Shown here: one piece after another, positions 43,616 through 52,429 of the stretch
How the letters are laid out: every line of letters starts with the position of its first letter
Numbering within the stretch: the first letter of the stretch is position 1
Program-made: the position numbers and the translations under genes
Source of the DNA: RGIG9115 sp045128915
GTDB taxonomy: Bacteria; Bacillota; Clostridia; UBA1381
Direction of reading: 5' to 3'
Assembly: GCA_045128915.1 (NCBI GenBank)
Contig: JBGVIT010000022.1
Coordinates: 1 to 64,000, forward strand
DNA length: 64,000 nt
Notes under the pieces: model-generated
Told to the model about the DNA's origin: nothing
Databases searched by the model: none
The model's input: only the letters and a program-made list of their open reading frames with translations

Positions 43616-44437
43616 TTAAAGATAAAAATGGTGACCGCCTATGGTGGTATAATAAGTGCGGTTGTTTGCAATCCATGAGCTTGAAGCTATTGTGGGATTA
43701 AAAAAGTAAAGACAGTTACCCACAGTAGATTCATTGCTTAAAGACAGCTTTGCAGCCGCAACTGATTCTGTTCCCGGAGTGTGATAGATAGTTCCGTTTA
43801 TGGTGGGTTCAAACTGAACTGCATACTGCCTGTCAAATATTACTCCGTATATGGTGTTGGGGAACAGAGGGCTTTTTACTCTGTTTAATATAACATCACC
43901 TACTGCAATTTTACCTCTGAGGCTTTCCCCCTGACTTTCTGCATTTATAATTCTTGACATCCAATATAGCTCATCATGGGTAAATGTGCGGTCAATCATA
44001 TTTTTATCTACATTGACAGAGCTTTTGCTAAGTTCAACATTTTTGTAGGTATCATCCCAACTTATCTCTGCACCAAAGATAGATGACATGGCACGTACGG
44101 GAATGAATGTTCTGTCATTTAATATAAATGCTTTACCATTCATGGTAATGGGTGAGTTGTTGTTATATGCAATATGTGAGTTGATACTCACAGTTACATT
44201 GTTATCGCCCATGTTTACCGTTGCTGTTTTCTTCTGTTCATTCCATGAAACATTTTCAGCGCCAAGCGACTCTGCAATGGCGCGCAAAGGAGCATAAGTG
44301 ACTCCTGATTGTATGACCGGCTCCGAGTCGGTCAGAATGTATTCGCCGTTAACTCGTATGTCAATGGGCACCTTTGCAGCTTTTGCCTGGCACGGAAGCA
44401 CAAGTAGTGCAAAGGCTGCCAGAAAGAATTTCTTCAT
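43616..44437 (-). CDS. Secreted SleB-type cell-wall hydrolase with copper-amine-oxidase-N domain
   Basis: A 273-residue exported protein with a signal peptide (1 to about 20, ending AKA). A copper amine oxidase N-terminal-like stalk domain (about 25-135, with YAPLRAIAESLGA and FIPVRAMSSIFGA) leads into a SleB/Hydrolase_2 domain (about 150-273). The latter shows WMSRIINAESQGES, the catalytic-Glu context of the family, and GKIAVGDVILNRV. The fold is a lytic transglycosylase linked to spore-cortex lysis or vegetative wall turnover. A SigA-like promoter candidate lies upstream. Confidence 0.87.
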   Translation of the reverse strand: MKKFFLAAFALLVLPCQAKAAKVPIDIRVNGEYILTDSEPVIQSGVTYAPLRAIAESLGAENVSWNEQKKTATVNMGDNNVTVSINSHIAYNNNSPITMNGKAFILNDRTFIPVRAMSSIFGAEISWDDTYKNVELSKSSVNVDKNMIDRTFTHDELYWMSRIINAESQGESLRGKIAVGDVILNRVKSPLFPNTIYGVIFDRQYAVQFEPTINGTIYHTPGTESVAAAKLSLSNESTVGNCLYFFNPTIASSSWIANNRTYYTTIGGHHFYL

Positions 44438-44481
44438 ATTGATAATATTCCTTTCGCTGATTTATTGTAGGTGTCTATAAC

Positions 44482-44510
44482 AATATATCATATTTTATAC
44501 CCAGATTCAA
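44482..44510 (-). promoter_or_regulatory. Candidate promoter of the SleB-type gene
   Basis: The minus strand reads TTGAAT (44505-44510), 17 bases, TATATT (44482-44487). This is a moderate match, and a sporulation sigma factor could use the region instead. Confidence 0.4.
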
Positions 44511-44604
44511 TGATGAATATATGGTTGACAATCTAAATATTAGCATTTCCATTATAATAGGTAATTTCTTTTGTTACAATTTTATATTATTTTTAAAAAA
44601 CCTA

Positions 44605-44633
44605 TTGTTTTTTTGATGATATTGTTGTAGAAT
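44605..44633 (+). promoter_or_regulatory. Promoter of the purine permease gene
   Basis: TTGTTT (44605-44610), 17 bases, TAGAAT (44628-44633). Transcription would start at about 44640, exactly in front of the structured leader. Confidence 0.55.
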
Positions 44634-44642
44634 GAAAGGGTA

Positions 44643-44699
44643 ATAGTGTGCGGACCGGAGGTCTGTAAGGCAGCGTAAAGCCTTCGGAACTGCAACTGT
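44643..44699 (+). promoter_or_regulatory. Unassigned structured leader RNA (possible three-way junction) of the purine permease
   Basis: Hand folding gives P1 (44643-44651 with 44692-44699, one bulged G), P2 (44652-44656 with 44660-44664, loop GGA) and P3 (44667-44671 with 44680-44684, loop AGCGTAAA), joined as a three-way junction. P3 with its CGTAAA loop resembles the purine riboswitch P3/L3, but the conserved J2/3 ligand strand and L2 are missing. The regulated genes would be purine uptake and salvage. It is a possible new or diverged riboswitch. Confidence 0.4.
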
Positions 44700-44739
44700 G
44701 AAAAAACAAAAAGAGGAATTTAAGAAAAGAGGTATTTTT

Positions 44740-46095
44740 ATGGAAAAACTTTTTAAGCTTAAAGAAAACGGCACAAATGTAAAAACCGAAATCATTGCAG
44801 GTATTACAACATTTCTTGCAATGGCGTACATTCTTGCAGTTAACCCAGGAATGTTAGGCATTATTCCTGACGGCCCCGGCGCTGCTGCTATCTTCATGGC
44901 AACTGCTCTTTCAGCAGCAATCGGTACAATCTGTATGGCATTCTTTGCTAATTACCCCGTAGCATTGGCATCAGGTATGGGACTTAACGCTTTCTTTACC
45001 TACACAGTTTGTCTGGGTATGGGTTACTCATACAAAGTAGCTTTGACAGCTATCTTGTTGGAAGGTATCATATTCATGATTCTTTCAATCTTTAAGTTCA
45101 GAGAAGCTTTGGTAAACAAAATTCCTGCAAATTTAAAGCTTGGTATTACAGCAGGTATCGGTTTGTTTATTACAATTATTGCGCTTATTAATGCAGGTAT
45201 TGTTGTAAACAACGATTCTACATTGGTTGGTCTTGGAAGCCTTGGTTCACCTCAGGTAGTATTGGCTATCGTTGGTCTTTTGATTATCGGTGTGCTTCAT
45301 CACTACAAAGTTAAGGGTGACATCCTTATCGGTATCCTTGCTACATGGGTGCTCGGTATAATTGCAGAGCTTACAGGTTGGTATCAGGTTAATCCTGAAG
45401 CTGGCGTTTATTCATTGATTCCTTCACTTTCATGGGATGCAATAAAGGCAAACTTTGCAGCTCCTGCACTTTTCCAATTTGACTTTGCATATATTGCAGA
45501 GAACTTTGCAGGCTTTGCAGTAGTATTGTTTACATTCCTCTATACTGATATTTTTGATACAGTTGGAACTTTAATCGGTGTTGCACAGAAGGGTAACCTC
45601 CTTGCAGAAGACGGTTCACTTCCCAGAGCCGGCGGAGCTTTGATGGCAGACGCAGTTGGTACAGTTGCAGGTGCATGTTTTGGTACTTCAACAGTTACAA
45701 GCTATGTTGAATCTTCAGCAGGTGTAGCAGCAGGTGGTAGAACAGGTCTTACAGCTTTGACAACAGGTATCTTGTTCCTCATAGCTATTCCTCTTGCTCC
45801 TATATTCCTTGCAATCCCCGGATTTGCAACAACACCCGCAATGCTCTTTGTTGGTCTTTTGATGCTTTCAGCAGTTACAAAGATGGACTTTGATGGTGAT
45901 GTAGCTGACACAATCGGCGGATTCCTTGCAATCGTTATGATGCCTTTCGCATACTCAATCGCAACAGGTATTATGTTCGGTATGATTTCATGGGTTATTC
46001 TTAAGATTTTGTGTGGCAAAATGAAAGATATAAGCCCTGTAATGTGGGTATCAGTTGTATTGTTTGCAATTTATATTTTCACTCAGGTTGCATAA
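44740..46095 (+). CDS. AzgA/PbuG-type purine permease (adenine/guanine/hypoxanthine)
   Basis: A 451-residue proton-coupled nucleobase transporter of the NCS2/AzgA branch with about 12-14 hydrophobic segments. Landmarks are VKTEIIAGITTFLAMAYIL, the central ASGMGLNAFFTY, and FLYTDIFDTVGTLIGV, with GTSTVTSYVESSAGVAAGGRTG near the substrate site. The ATG at 44740 is chosen because AAGAGG lies upstream; the frame extends further upstream without a ribosome site and would overlap the leader RNA. Confidence 0.9.
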   Translation: MEKLFKLKENGTNVKTEIIAGITTFLAMAYILAVNPGMLGIIPDGPGAAAIFMATALSAAIGTICMAFFANYPVALASGMGLNAFFTYTVCLGMGYSYKVALTAILLEGIIFMILSIFKFREALVNKIPANLKLGITAGIGLFITIIALINAGIVVNNDSTLVGLGSLGSPQVVLAIVGLLIIGVLHHYKVKGDILIGILATWVLGIIAELTGWYQVNPEAGVYSLIPSLSWDAIKANFAAPALFQFDFAYIAENFAGFAVVLFTFLYTDIFDTVGTLIGVAQKGNLLAEDGSLPRAGGALMADAVGTVAGACFGTSTVTSYVESSAGVAAGGRTGLTALTTGILFLIAIPLAPIFLAIPGFATTPAMLFVGLLMLSAVTKMDFDGDVADTIGGFLAIVMMPFAYSIATGIMFGMISWVILKILCGKMKDISPVMWVSVVLFAIYIFTQVA

Positions 46096-46113
46096 TTATA
46101 TGATAAAAAAACA

Positions 46114-46145
46114 AATGCCCGCCTTATGGGCGGGCGTTTAAAAAA
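46114..46145 (+). terminator. Terminator after the purine permease gene
   Basis: A 7-bp GC-rich stem (46117-46123 with 46129-46135) is followed by a short TTT and then an A-run, so it may be leaky. Confidence 0.6.
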
Positions 46146-46227
46146 AGCGTAGTGCCTTAAATCAGAAATTTTCGAATTAATAAGGCTCTCAGGCTTTATG
46201 ATGACGATAATTAATGAAAGGTTTTGA

Positions 46228-46791
46228 ATGAAAATGAAAGATTCATACACGCTTAAAGTTGCAGGTCTTGAAAGACAGCTTCCACTTTGTAAAGTAAACG
46301 ATGATTTGTATATCGGAGCTTTTATAATGTTCGGAGATGTGGAGCTTACCTGTGCTTGTGCAAAAGAGCTTCTGTCAAAAGCACCGGAGCATGATATAAT
46401 GATAACTGCCGAATCAAAGGGTATTCCCTTGCTTTATGAAATGGCAAGACAGTCCGGTCAGAACAATTATATAGTTGCAAGAAAAGAAAAGAAGCTTTAT
46501 ATGAAGAACGTTGTGTTCACAGAGGTTGATTCAATCACCACAGCACATAAGCAAAAGCTGTGCGTTGGCAAAGACGAAATAGATGCTATGCGCGGCAAGA
46601 GAGTGCTTATTGTGGATGACGTTATAAGTACCGGAGAATCCCTTGCTGCCATTGAAACTCTGGTATCTCAAGTGGGTGGTGAAATAGTGGGCAAAATGGC
46701 TGTGCTCGCAGAAGGCGATGCCATCAACAGAAAAGACATAATATGTCTGGCACCCTTGCCGCTGTTTAACCCCGACGGAACAGAAAAATAA
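46228..46791 (+). CDS. Purine phosphoribosyltransferase family protein (Apt-like)
   Basis: A 187-residue type I phosphoribosyltransferase with the PRPP-binding motif VLIVDDVISTGES. The arrangement TAESKGIPLLYEMARQSGQ earlier in the chain resembles adenine/xanthine phosphoribosyltransferases. It probably converts a base imported by the neighbouring permease to its nucleotide. The exact base (adenine, guanine or xanthine) cannot be told from sequence. The ATG at 46228 follows GAAAGG. Confidence 0.8.
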   Translation: MKMKDSYTLKVAGLERQLPLCKVNDDLYIGAFIMFGDVELTCACAKELLSKAPEHDIMITAESKGIPLLYEMARQSGQNNYIVARKEKKLYMKNVVFTEVDSITTAHKQKLCVGKDEIDAMRGKRVLIVDDVISTGESLAAIETLVSQVGGEIVGKMAVLAEGDAINRKDIICLAPLPLFNPDGTEK

Positions 46792-46820
46792 AAAAATGAG
46801 GCGTTTTCGCCTCATTTTTT
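46791..46820. terminator. Bidirectional terminator between phosphoribosyltransferase and enolase genes
   Basis: A symmetrical stem aatgaggcg/cgcctcatt with loop TTTT, flanked by A and T runs, serves both convergent genes. Confidence 0.9.
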
Positions 46821-48105
46821 ATTGCACAGATATAAGAGAATTAGGGTATTTTGAATAGTAGCATAAATCCTCTTCTATTCTTAGCAGTCTGTTATATTTA
46901 CATACTCTCTCGCTGCGGCATGGTGCTCCGGACTTGATTTGTCCGCAGTTTACAGCCACAGCTATATCGGCAATGGTTGTGTCCTCTGTTTCGCCGCTTC
47001 TGTGCGAAAGTACGGCGGTGTAGCCTTTTTTAAATGCAAGTTCAATAGCATTAAGCGCTTCTGTGAGCGTTCCTATCTGGTTAACCTTTATGAGTATAGA
47101 GTTGGCAACGCCTTTTGCTATTCCTTTGCCAAGTCTTTGAGTGTTTGTGACAAATAAATCATCACCTACAAGCTGTATTTTCTTGCCTAACCTTTCGGTA
47201 ATCATTTCCCAGGCTTCCCAATCATCCTCTGCTACGGGATCTTCTATTGAAACTATGGGATACTTTTCACACAAATCCGCAAAATAATCTGTTATTTCCG
47301 ATTTAGTCATTTCAATTCCTGATTTTGGCATCTTGTAATTCCCTTCAGTTGAAAGCCATTCAGACGATGCTGCATCAAGGGCAATTCCAAAATCGGTGCC
47401 GGCAGAATAACCGGCTTTTTTTATTGCTTCCATTATAAGCTCAAGGGCGGCTTCGTCATTTTTAAGATTTGGTGCAAATCCGCCTTCGTCACCTACTGCT
47501 GTGGAAAGATTTTTATCTTTGAGTATATTTTTAAGATGCTCATATACCTCGCTGCACATTCTAAGTGCTCTTTTAAATGTTTTAGCACCTATGGGCATTA
47601 TCATAAATTCCTGTATATCAAGATTATTTCCTGCGTGTACTCCGCCGTTTAAAATATTCATCATGGGTATGGGCAGTACATGAGTATTCACGCCGCCAAT
47701 GTATCTGTATAGCGGCAACTCAAGACATGTTGCTGCACATTTTGCTGCGGCGAGAGAAACTGCAAGAGTTGCATTTGCACCAAGCTTTGACTTATTTTCT
47801 GTTCCGTCAAGTTCGCATAACTTTTTATCAATGGCGCATTGGTCCAGAACATTCATACCTATAATAGCGTCAGCAATTATAGTGTTTACATTATCTACAG
47901 CCTTTTTAACGCCTTTGCCGCCGTAACGCTTTTTATCACCGTCACGAAGCTCAGTTGCTTCAAAGACTCCCGTAGATGCTCCTGACGGTACTATTGCACT
48001 TTCGTTGCAGTTTTCGGTAAATACTGTGGCTTCTACCGTAGGATTGCCTCTTGAGTCAAGAACTTCTCTTGCATAAACATCAATAATTTCAAAATATCCT
48101 TTCAT
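46819..48105 (-). CDS. eno: Enolase
   Basis: Glycolytic 2-phosphoglycerate dehydratase, 428 residues. It has the family start DVYAREVLDSRGNPTVEA, the SGASTGVFEA loop, the metal ligands in SIEDPVAEDDW and LVGDDLFVTN, and SHRSGETEDTTIAD near the C-terminus. It is monocistronic on the minus strand, with GAAAGGAGTAG upstream of the ATG. The C-terminus is slightly divergent (SERVCKYNRLLRIEE), which is normal for the family. Confidence 0.97.
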   Translation of the reverse strand: MKGYFEIIDVYAREVLDSRGNPTVEATVFTENCNESAIVPSGASTGVFEATELRDGDKKRYGGKGVKKAVDNVNTIIADAIIGMNVLDQCAIDKKLCELDGTENKSKLGANATLAVSLAAAKCAATCLELPLYRYIGGVNTHVLPIPMMNILNGGVHAGNNLDIQEFMIMPIGAKTFKRALRMCSEVYEHLKNILKDKNLSTAVGDEGGFAPNLKNDEAALELIMEAIKKAGYSAGTDFGIALDAASSEWLSTEGNYKMPKSGIEMTKSEITDYFADLCEKYPIVSIEDPVAEDDWEAWEMITERLGKKIQLVGDDLFVTNTQRLGKGIAKGVANSILIKVNQIGTLTEALNAIELAFKKGYTAVLSHRSGETEDTTIADIAVAVNCGQIKSGAPCRSERVCKYNRLLRIEEDLCYYSKYPNSLISVQ

Positions 48106-48247
48106 AACAAACTACTCCTTTCTTTGAATAGTGTGTGTTAATAGTTTATTTTTATAATAAAAATAATAATATTCCATAATTTGAAATATAAAACAGCTTC
48201 AATTCATATATTTTTATAAATAATTATTATAGGTGGGAGTGGTAATA

Positions 48248-49375
48248 TTGAAAAAGACAGCGCTAATTCTGGCAATATTCTTAATGATACCGAAATTGTC
48301 CTTTGCTCAGCCTGAAGATTTGGGTATAAATGCAAAATCTGCTCTGTTAATGGAGCAGACTACGGGTAAGATACTTTATGAGCAGAATCCTGATGAAAAG
48401 CTTTCAATCGCAAGCGTTACGAAAATTATGACCATGCTTCTTATTTGTGAGGCGATTGACAGCGGAAAAATCAAATTGGATGATATGGTATGTGTAAGTG
48501 AAAGAGCTATGAGTATGGGCGGTTCAACCATGTTTTTGGAAACGGGTGACCTGATTTCAGTTGACGAGATGCTAAAGGGTATAGCGGTTGCTTCAGCAAA
48601 TGACGGAGCTGTTGCTATGGCAGAATACGTGGCAGGAAGCGAAGAGGAATTTGTTCGTCAAATGAACCTTAAAGCATCGGAGCTTGGCATGAACAATACT
48701 GCATTTGTAAATACAAACGGACTTGATGCAGAGGGACACTACTCTTGTGCAAGGGATGTAGCTATTATGTCAAGAGAGCTTTTAAAGCATCCATTGATTT
48801 TTAATTACACAAAAATATGGACAGATACCATGCGCGCAGGTAAATTTGAGCTTGTAAATACAAATAAGCTTATAAGGTTTTACGAGGGAGCAAACGGACT
48901 GAAAACCGGTTCAACATCGCAGGCGCTTTGCTGTCTTTCTGCTACTGCCGAACGAAATGGTATGCAGCTTATAGCAGTTGTTCTTGGTGCACCTGATTCC
49001 AATGCGAGATTTGGCGGTGCACGAACACTTCTGGATTATGGTTTTTCTGCATACTGCCTTAAAAAAATAGTTCCGTCAGGAGAGGAGCTTTGCAGACTCC
49101 CCGTACAGTCGGGAATGGCCTCCGATGTGGGATGTGAGGTCAGGTGCGAAGAAAATATGCTTGTATCAAAAAGCGATACGGCAGAATACGCATACACAAT
49201 CAGGCAACCGGAAAAAATAAAAGCCCCCATATATAAAGGTGATCCCATAGGTGAGGCTGTAATAACAAAGGATGGAGAGGAATATAAAACAGTTCCCGTA
49301 TATGCGGTGGGTGAAGTAAAGAAAAGAACGTTTTTATTTTCTCTTGGAAAAGTGCTTGATTTTCTGTGTAAATAA
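48248..49375 (+). CDS. D-alanyl-D-alanine carboxypeptidase (DacF-like penicillin-binding protein)
   Basis: A secreted serine peptidase that trims the terminal D-Ala of stem peptides. From the TTG at 48248 it has 375 residues, with a clean signal peptide (ending SFAQ), the SxxK motif SVTK, SAN, and KTG in NGLKTGST, then a C-terminal beta domain. GGTGGGAG is at good distance from the TTG; a GTG at 48233 would place the ribosome site over the start. Its type (DacF, DacB) cannot be resolved; DacF-like is usual near sporulation loci. Confidence 0.9.
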   Translation: MKKTALILAIFLMIPKLSFAQPEDLGINAKSALLMEQTTGKILYEQNPDEKLSIASVTKIMTMLLICEAIDSGKIKLDDMVCVSERAMSMGGSTMFLETGDLISVDEMLKGIAVASANDGAVAMAEYVAGSEEEFVRQMNLKASELGMNNTAFVNTNGLDAEGHYSCARDVAIMSRELLKHPLIFNYTKIWTDTMRAGKFELVNTNKLIRFYEGANGLKTGSTSQALCCLSATAERNGMQLIAVVLGAPDSNARFGGARTLLDYGFSAYCLKKIVPSGEELCRLPVQSGMASDVGCEVRCEENMLVSKSDTAEYAYTIRQPEKIKAPIYKGDPIGEAVITKDGEEYKTVPVYAVGEVKKRTFLFSLGKVLDFLCK

Positions 49376-49414
49376 AAAAACAGGATGTTGCCTTAGGCAA
49401 CATCCTGTTTTTTA
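49374..49414. terminator. Bidirectional terminator between DacF-like and copper-amine-oxidase-N genes
   Basis: A 12-bp stem (caggatgttgcc / ggcaacatcctg) with A and T runs on either side lies between two convergent genes. Confidence 0.9.
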
Positions 49415-50407
49415 CTGTAATGTGAAAGTAAGAGTTCCTTCTTCGATTTGAGCATTTACTCCGAGAACTTCTGTAAAGAACTCAAAGGGAACGTGTGTAA
49501 TTCCTGTTCCGTTAACGGGAACGCATACTGAAGCCTGACCAAGTGATATAGGCATCATCTTACCCTTTGTGTAGTGGTCTTCGCCAATAGCGAAAGTAAA
49601 CATACCGTTGTTAATCATAACAGCAGGAATGTTAGCGTCCCACTGTACAGTAAAGCCAAGAGCTTCTGCAATGGCACGTACAGGTATCATTCCTTCAGCG
49701 CCTTCTGCTTCAATGTATTCAAATTCCTTATCGCCTGCTACAATCTTGGTAAATGTTTCATCCTCAGCTTCAAACTGCTGTGCTTTGTTGAGAACTATTA
49801 TTTTTGTAGGGTTTGTCTGAGCGGGGAGGCTCTGGGCAACTACATCATATATTACAACAAGGTCAAATCCGTCAAGGTTTCCGTCAAACATTTCGCGGCT
49901 GAGCTTGATGATTTCAGTTTCTTCTGAAACGTGAATTGCAAGAGTTCCTGCCTGATTTGTATAGTCGCCAAAATCTTCGCCTTCAACGCTTTTTTTGTAG
50001 TTGTCCACGTCCACTGCTTTTTCGCTTGCTTTTACGATAACTGTGGGTGAATACTGTGCGGGGAGTGAAAGAAGCATAGGAGTATCTTCTCTTACGTATA
50101 ATACAGCTTCGTCGCCGGCTGCAAGCTCAATCATTTCGCCATCAGCGTTGATTGACATCTGGAGATAATTTTTGTTGATAAGAATTTCTTCTTCTGTTTC
50201 TGTGTTGATTGCAGTAAATATTTCATCCTCAACTGCTGTGATTTTGCAAAATACAGGAACGAATGCTGAATGAGCGGAAATCTCAGGATTTTCTGTTATG
50301 AGCATGGGAGTGTTTTCGAGCTCAACTCGTGTTTCGTCAGCTGTTGCTACGATTGAAGATATTATTGCACTACCTGCAATGATAAATGATATAAGTTTCC
50401 TGTTCAT
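49412..50407 (-). CDS. Secreted copper-amine-oxidase-N domain protein
   Basis: A 331-residue exported protein. The signal peptide is about residues 1-24 from the ATG at 50407, chosen because AGAGAGG precedes it. The middle region has no family I recognise. The C-terminal 110 residues form the copper amine oxidase N-like domain (GMIPVRAIAEALGF...VQWDANIPAVMI). This domain is common on clostridial wall proteins and does not imply oxidase activity. Function unknown; a surface or wall-associated role is likely. Confidence 0.75.
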   Translation of the reverse strand: MNRKLISFIIAGSAIISSIVATADETRVELENTPMLITENPEISAHSAFVPVFCKITAVEDEIFTAINTETEEEILINKNYLQMSINADGEMIELAAGDEAVLYVREDTPMLLSLPAQYSPTVIVKASEKAVDVDNYKKSVEGEDFGDYTNQAGTLAIHVSEETEIIKLSREMFDGNLDGFDLVVIYDVVAQSLPAQTNPTKIIVLNKAQQFEAEDETFTKIVAGDKEFEYIEAEGAEGMIPVRAIAEALGFTVQWDANIPAVMINNGMFTFAIGEDHYTKGKMMPISLGQASVCVPVNGTGITHVPFEFFTEVLGVNAQIEEGTLTFTLQ

Positions 50408-50547
50408 TTTATGTACCTCTCTTTTTTTGAAATTTTCAGGCATTTTCTTGCCTCTACGTATATAATACCTTTGAAAACCCTAAAAGGTTGCAAAAAACAA
50501 AAAATTTTTCTTAAATTTTTACAGCATACCATAATTACATATTTTTA

Positions 50548-50575
50548 TTGACTTTAGAAAATAATATGATAGAAC
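50548..50575 (+). promoter_or_regulatory. Promoter of the small lipoprotein gene
   Basis: TTGACT (50548-50553), 16 bases, TAGAAC (50570-50575). A perfect 12-base palindrome (ATGAACGTTCAT, 50576-50587) covers the expected start site and may be an operator. Confidence 0.5.
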
Positions 50576-50613
50576 ATGAACGTTCATAATTATAACAGAA
50601 AGGAATTAAAATA

Positions 50614-50835
50614 ATGAAGCTTTTAATTACAACTGCAGTTCTCGCGCTTGTGCTGACAGCTTGTTCTGCAGAAAAAAATCATGAAAATACTACCGAAACT
50701 CATAAACCCACATCTGAGCCTACTCATACTCAGGGAGTAGTTGATGATATGGCAGGTGCTGCGAAGAGTGTTGTTGACGGCGTAGGAAACGGTGTTAAGG
50801 ATGTAGGTAATGCAGTAAAGAGTACTGTTAAATAA
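50614..50835 (+). CDS. Small lipoprotein with amphipathic C-terminal helix
   Basis: A 73-residue protein. The N-terminus is a lipoprotein signal ending in LTAC (Cys about 17). A Thr/His/Pro-rich segment and a Val/Gly/Asp/Lys helix (VVDDMAGAAKSVVDGVGNGV) follow, reminiscent of stress-related amphipathic repeats. It has a good AGAAAGGAATTAAA ribosome site, its own promoter and a downstream hairpin. No specific function can be assigned. Confidence 0.65.
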   Translation: MKLLITTAVLALVLTACSAEKNHENTTETHKPTSEPTHTQGVVDDMAGAAKSVVDGVGNGVKDVGNAVKSTVK

Positions 50836-50840
50836 AAGCA

Positions 50841-50872
50841 AGAGGATATTGTTTTGCCGCAATATCCTCTTT
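50841..50872 (+). terminator. Hairpin after the small lipoprotein gene
   Basis: The 11-bp stem agaggatattg / caatatcctct has a weak T-tail, so it is a probable but inefficient terminator. Confidence 0.5.
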
Positions 50873-50933
50873 ACATATATAAGAATTTGTGGTAAAATCT
50901 ATATATTAAAATAAGAAAGGGGTGTTTGAGAGA

Positions 50934-52274
50934 TTGTATGTTCCAAATTATGTAAACCGATTATTACATAAGCTTTCAGAAAACGGATTTGAAGCGTATG
51001 TTGTAGGCGGCTGTGTAAGAGATGCTATTATGGGACGAATACCTGAGGATTATGACATTACCACAAACGCCCTGCCTGAACAAATAAAAAAATGCTTTGA
51101 AAACTATACAACTATTCTCGTAGGCGAAAAGCATGGTACTGTGTGTGTTGTATCAGATGGAAACAATGTTGAAATTACAACGTATAGAACAGACGGGGAG
51201 TATAAGGATTTCAGACACCCTGAAAAAGTATGCTTTGCCCGTAACATAGAGGATGATTTAAGCCGCAGAGACTTTACTATGAATGCCATTGCATATTCGG
51301 AGAACTGTGGTTTTGTAGATCCCTTTGGCGGATGTGAAGATATCAGAAATCGAATTATCAGATGTGTGGGTGATGCGAAGCGTCGTTTTGAAGAAGATGC
51401 ACTCAGAATTATGAGAGCTTTGCGTTTTTCATCAGTTCTGGGATTTGAAATAGAAGAAAATGCGGCAGAGGTTATAGAAGCCTACAGAAGCTACCTTAAT
51501 AATATATCAAAGGAAAGAATTTTTACAGAGCTTTCCAAAATGCTGTGCGGAGAAAATATAGTCAGCGTATTGCTGAAATTCCCAAACGTTATATCAGAGG
51601 TAGTTCCCGACTTAAAAAAATCAATAGGCTTTAATCAGCACAATAAACACCATGTATATGATGTATATACTCATACTGCGCATGTGGTAGGTAATTGTCC
51701 TGATGACTTGCCTCTGAGACTTGCAGCGTTATTTCATGATGTGGGGAAACCATCGTGCTTTTTCACGGGCGATGACGGGCAAGGTCATTTTTATGGTCAT
51801 GCAGAGGAGAGTGAAGCTGTTGCCGCAAGAGTGTTGACGGACCTGAAAAGCTCAAACCAGCTTAAAAGGCTTGTATGTGAGCTTATAAAAATTCATGACA
51901 GAGAAATTGTAAATACACCAAAATCTATAAGAAGATTTTTAAATTCAGTTTCTGCTGATGCTGCAAATAGGATATTCGACTTAAAGAAGGCAGATAATCT
52001 TTCTCTTGCACCGGAGTACCGCTGCCGTGCTTTGCAGCTTGAGGAAACAGAATCACAAATGCATATTATTATGGAAAGTAATCAATGCGTAAGTGAAAAA
52101 CAACTTCAAATAAATGGCAAAGACCTTATTCAATTAGGTGTGCAGCCGGGTAGGAAGCTGGGATTTATAAAAGGTGAAATGCTTAAAAGGGTTATTGACG
52201 GCGACATTGAAAACAACAGGGAATGTTTAGTTGAATATGCCAAAAAGTTGATTAACACATTAAATAATCAATAA
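50934..52274 (+). CDS. cca: CCA-adding tRNA nucleotidyltransferase with HD domain
   Basis: Adds or repairs the 3' CCA of tRNAs. About 446 residues. The class II nucleotidyltransferase core has VGGCVRDAIMG and EDYDITTNA (metal-binding DxD), RRDFTMNAIAY, and the arginine-rich RRFEEDALRIMRALRF. An HD phosphohydrolase domain (FHDVGKP) follows in the middle. I prefer TTG 50934 because GGGGTG lies at normal spacing. A GTG at 50922 is possible but overlaps its own ribosome site. Confidence 0.9.
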   Translation: MYVPNYVNRLLHKLSENGFEAYVVGGCVRDAIMGRIPEDYDITTNALPEQIKKCFENYTTILVGEKHGTVCVVSDGNNVEITTYRTDGEYKDFRHPEKVCFARNIEDDLSRRDFTMNAIAYSENCGFVDPFGGCEDIRNRIIRCVGDAKRRFEEDALRIMRALRFSSVLGFEIEENAAEVIEAYRSYLNNISKERIFTELSKMLCGENIVSVLLKFPNVISEVVPDLKKSIGFNQHNKHHVYDVYTHTAHVVGNCPDDLPLRLAALFHDVGKPSCFFTGDDGQGHFYGHAEESEAVAARVLTDLKSSNQLKRLVCELIKIHDREIVNTPKSIRRFLNSVSADAANRIFDLKKADNLSLAPEYRCRALQLEETESQMHIIMESNQCVSEKQLQINGKDLIQLGVQPGRKLGFIKGEMLKRVIDGDIENNRECLVEYAKKLINTLNNQ

Positions 52275-52319
52275 TAATTGAGCAGATTGCCCAAAAAGTG
52301 ACATATTATGAAAAAAGGC

Positions 52320-52348
52320 TTGACTCATAGGTTTATTTCTGTTATACT
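52320..52348 (+). promoter_or_regulatory. SigA-type promoter of the rplU-rpmA operon
   Basis: TTGACT (52320-52325), 17 bases, TATACT (52343-52348). Confidence 0.75.
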
Positions 52349-52354
52349 ACTGAA

Positions 52355-52422
52355 GTGACCGCATAGAAAAGGTATTAAAGCATAGCGCCTCGATAGCGAG
52401 TCTCCATTAAATTATCAGGAGG
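52355..52422 (+). promoter_or_regulatory. Possible L21 autoregulatory leader RNA
   Basis: An 80-base leader lies between promoter and rplU, with a short hairpin (ctcg/cgag near 52388-52399). Firmicute rplU leaders bind L21 for autoregulation. Identity is inferred from position and weak folding only. Confidence 0.35.
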
Positions 52423-52429
52423 TGTTTTC

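Noticed and set aside
44643..44699. Classical purine riboswitch before the permease gene
   Set aside because: The P3 loop is similar, but the conserved J2/3 UUUCUACC strand and the L2 loop are missing.
44650..44700. Cobalamin riboswitch, suggested by GCAACTGTG
   Set aside because: Only a short resemblance to the B12-box is present and the rest of the conserved core is absent.
50571..50587. SOS (LexA) box at GAAC...GTTC before the small lipoprotein gene
   Set aside because: The half-sites are separated by six bases rather than the four in the Bacillus LexA consensus.
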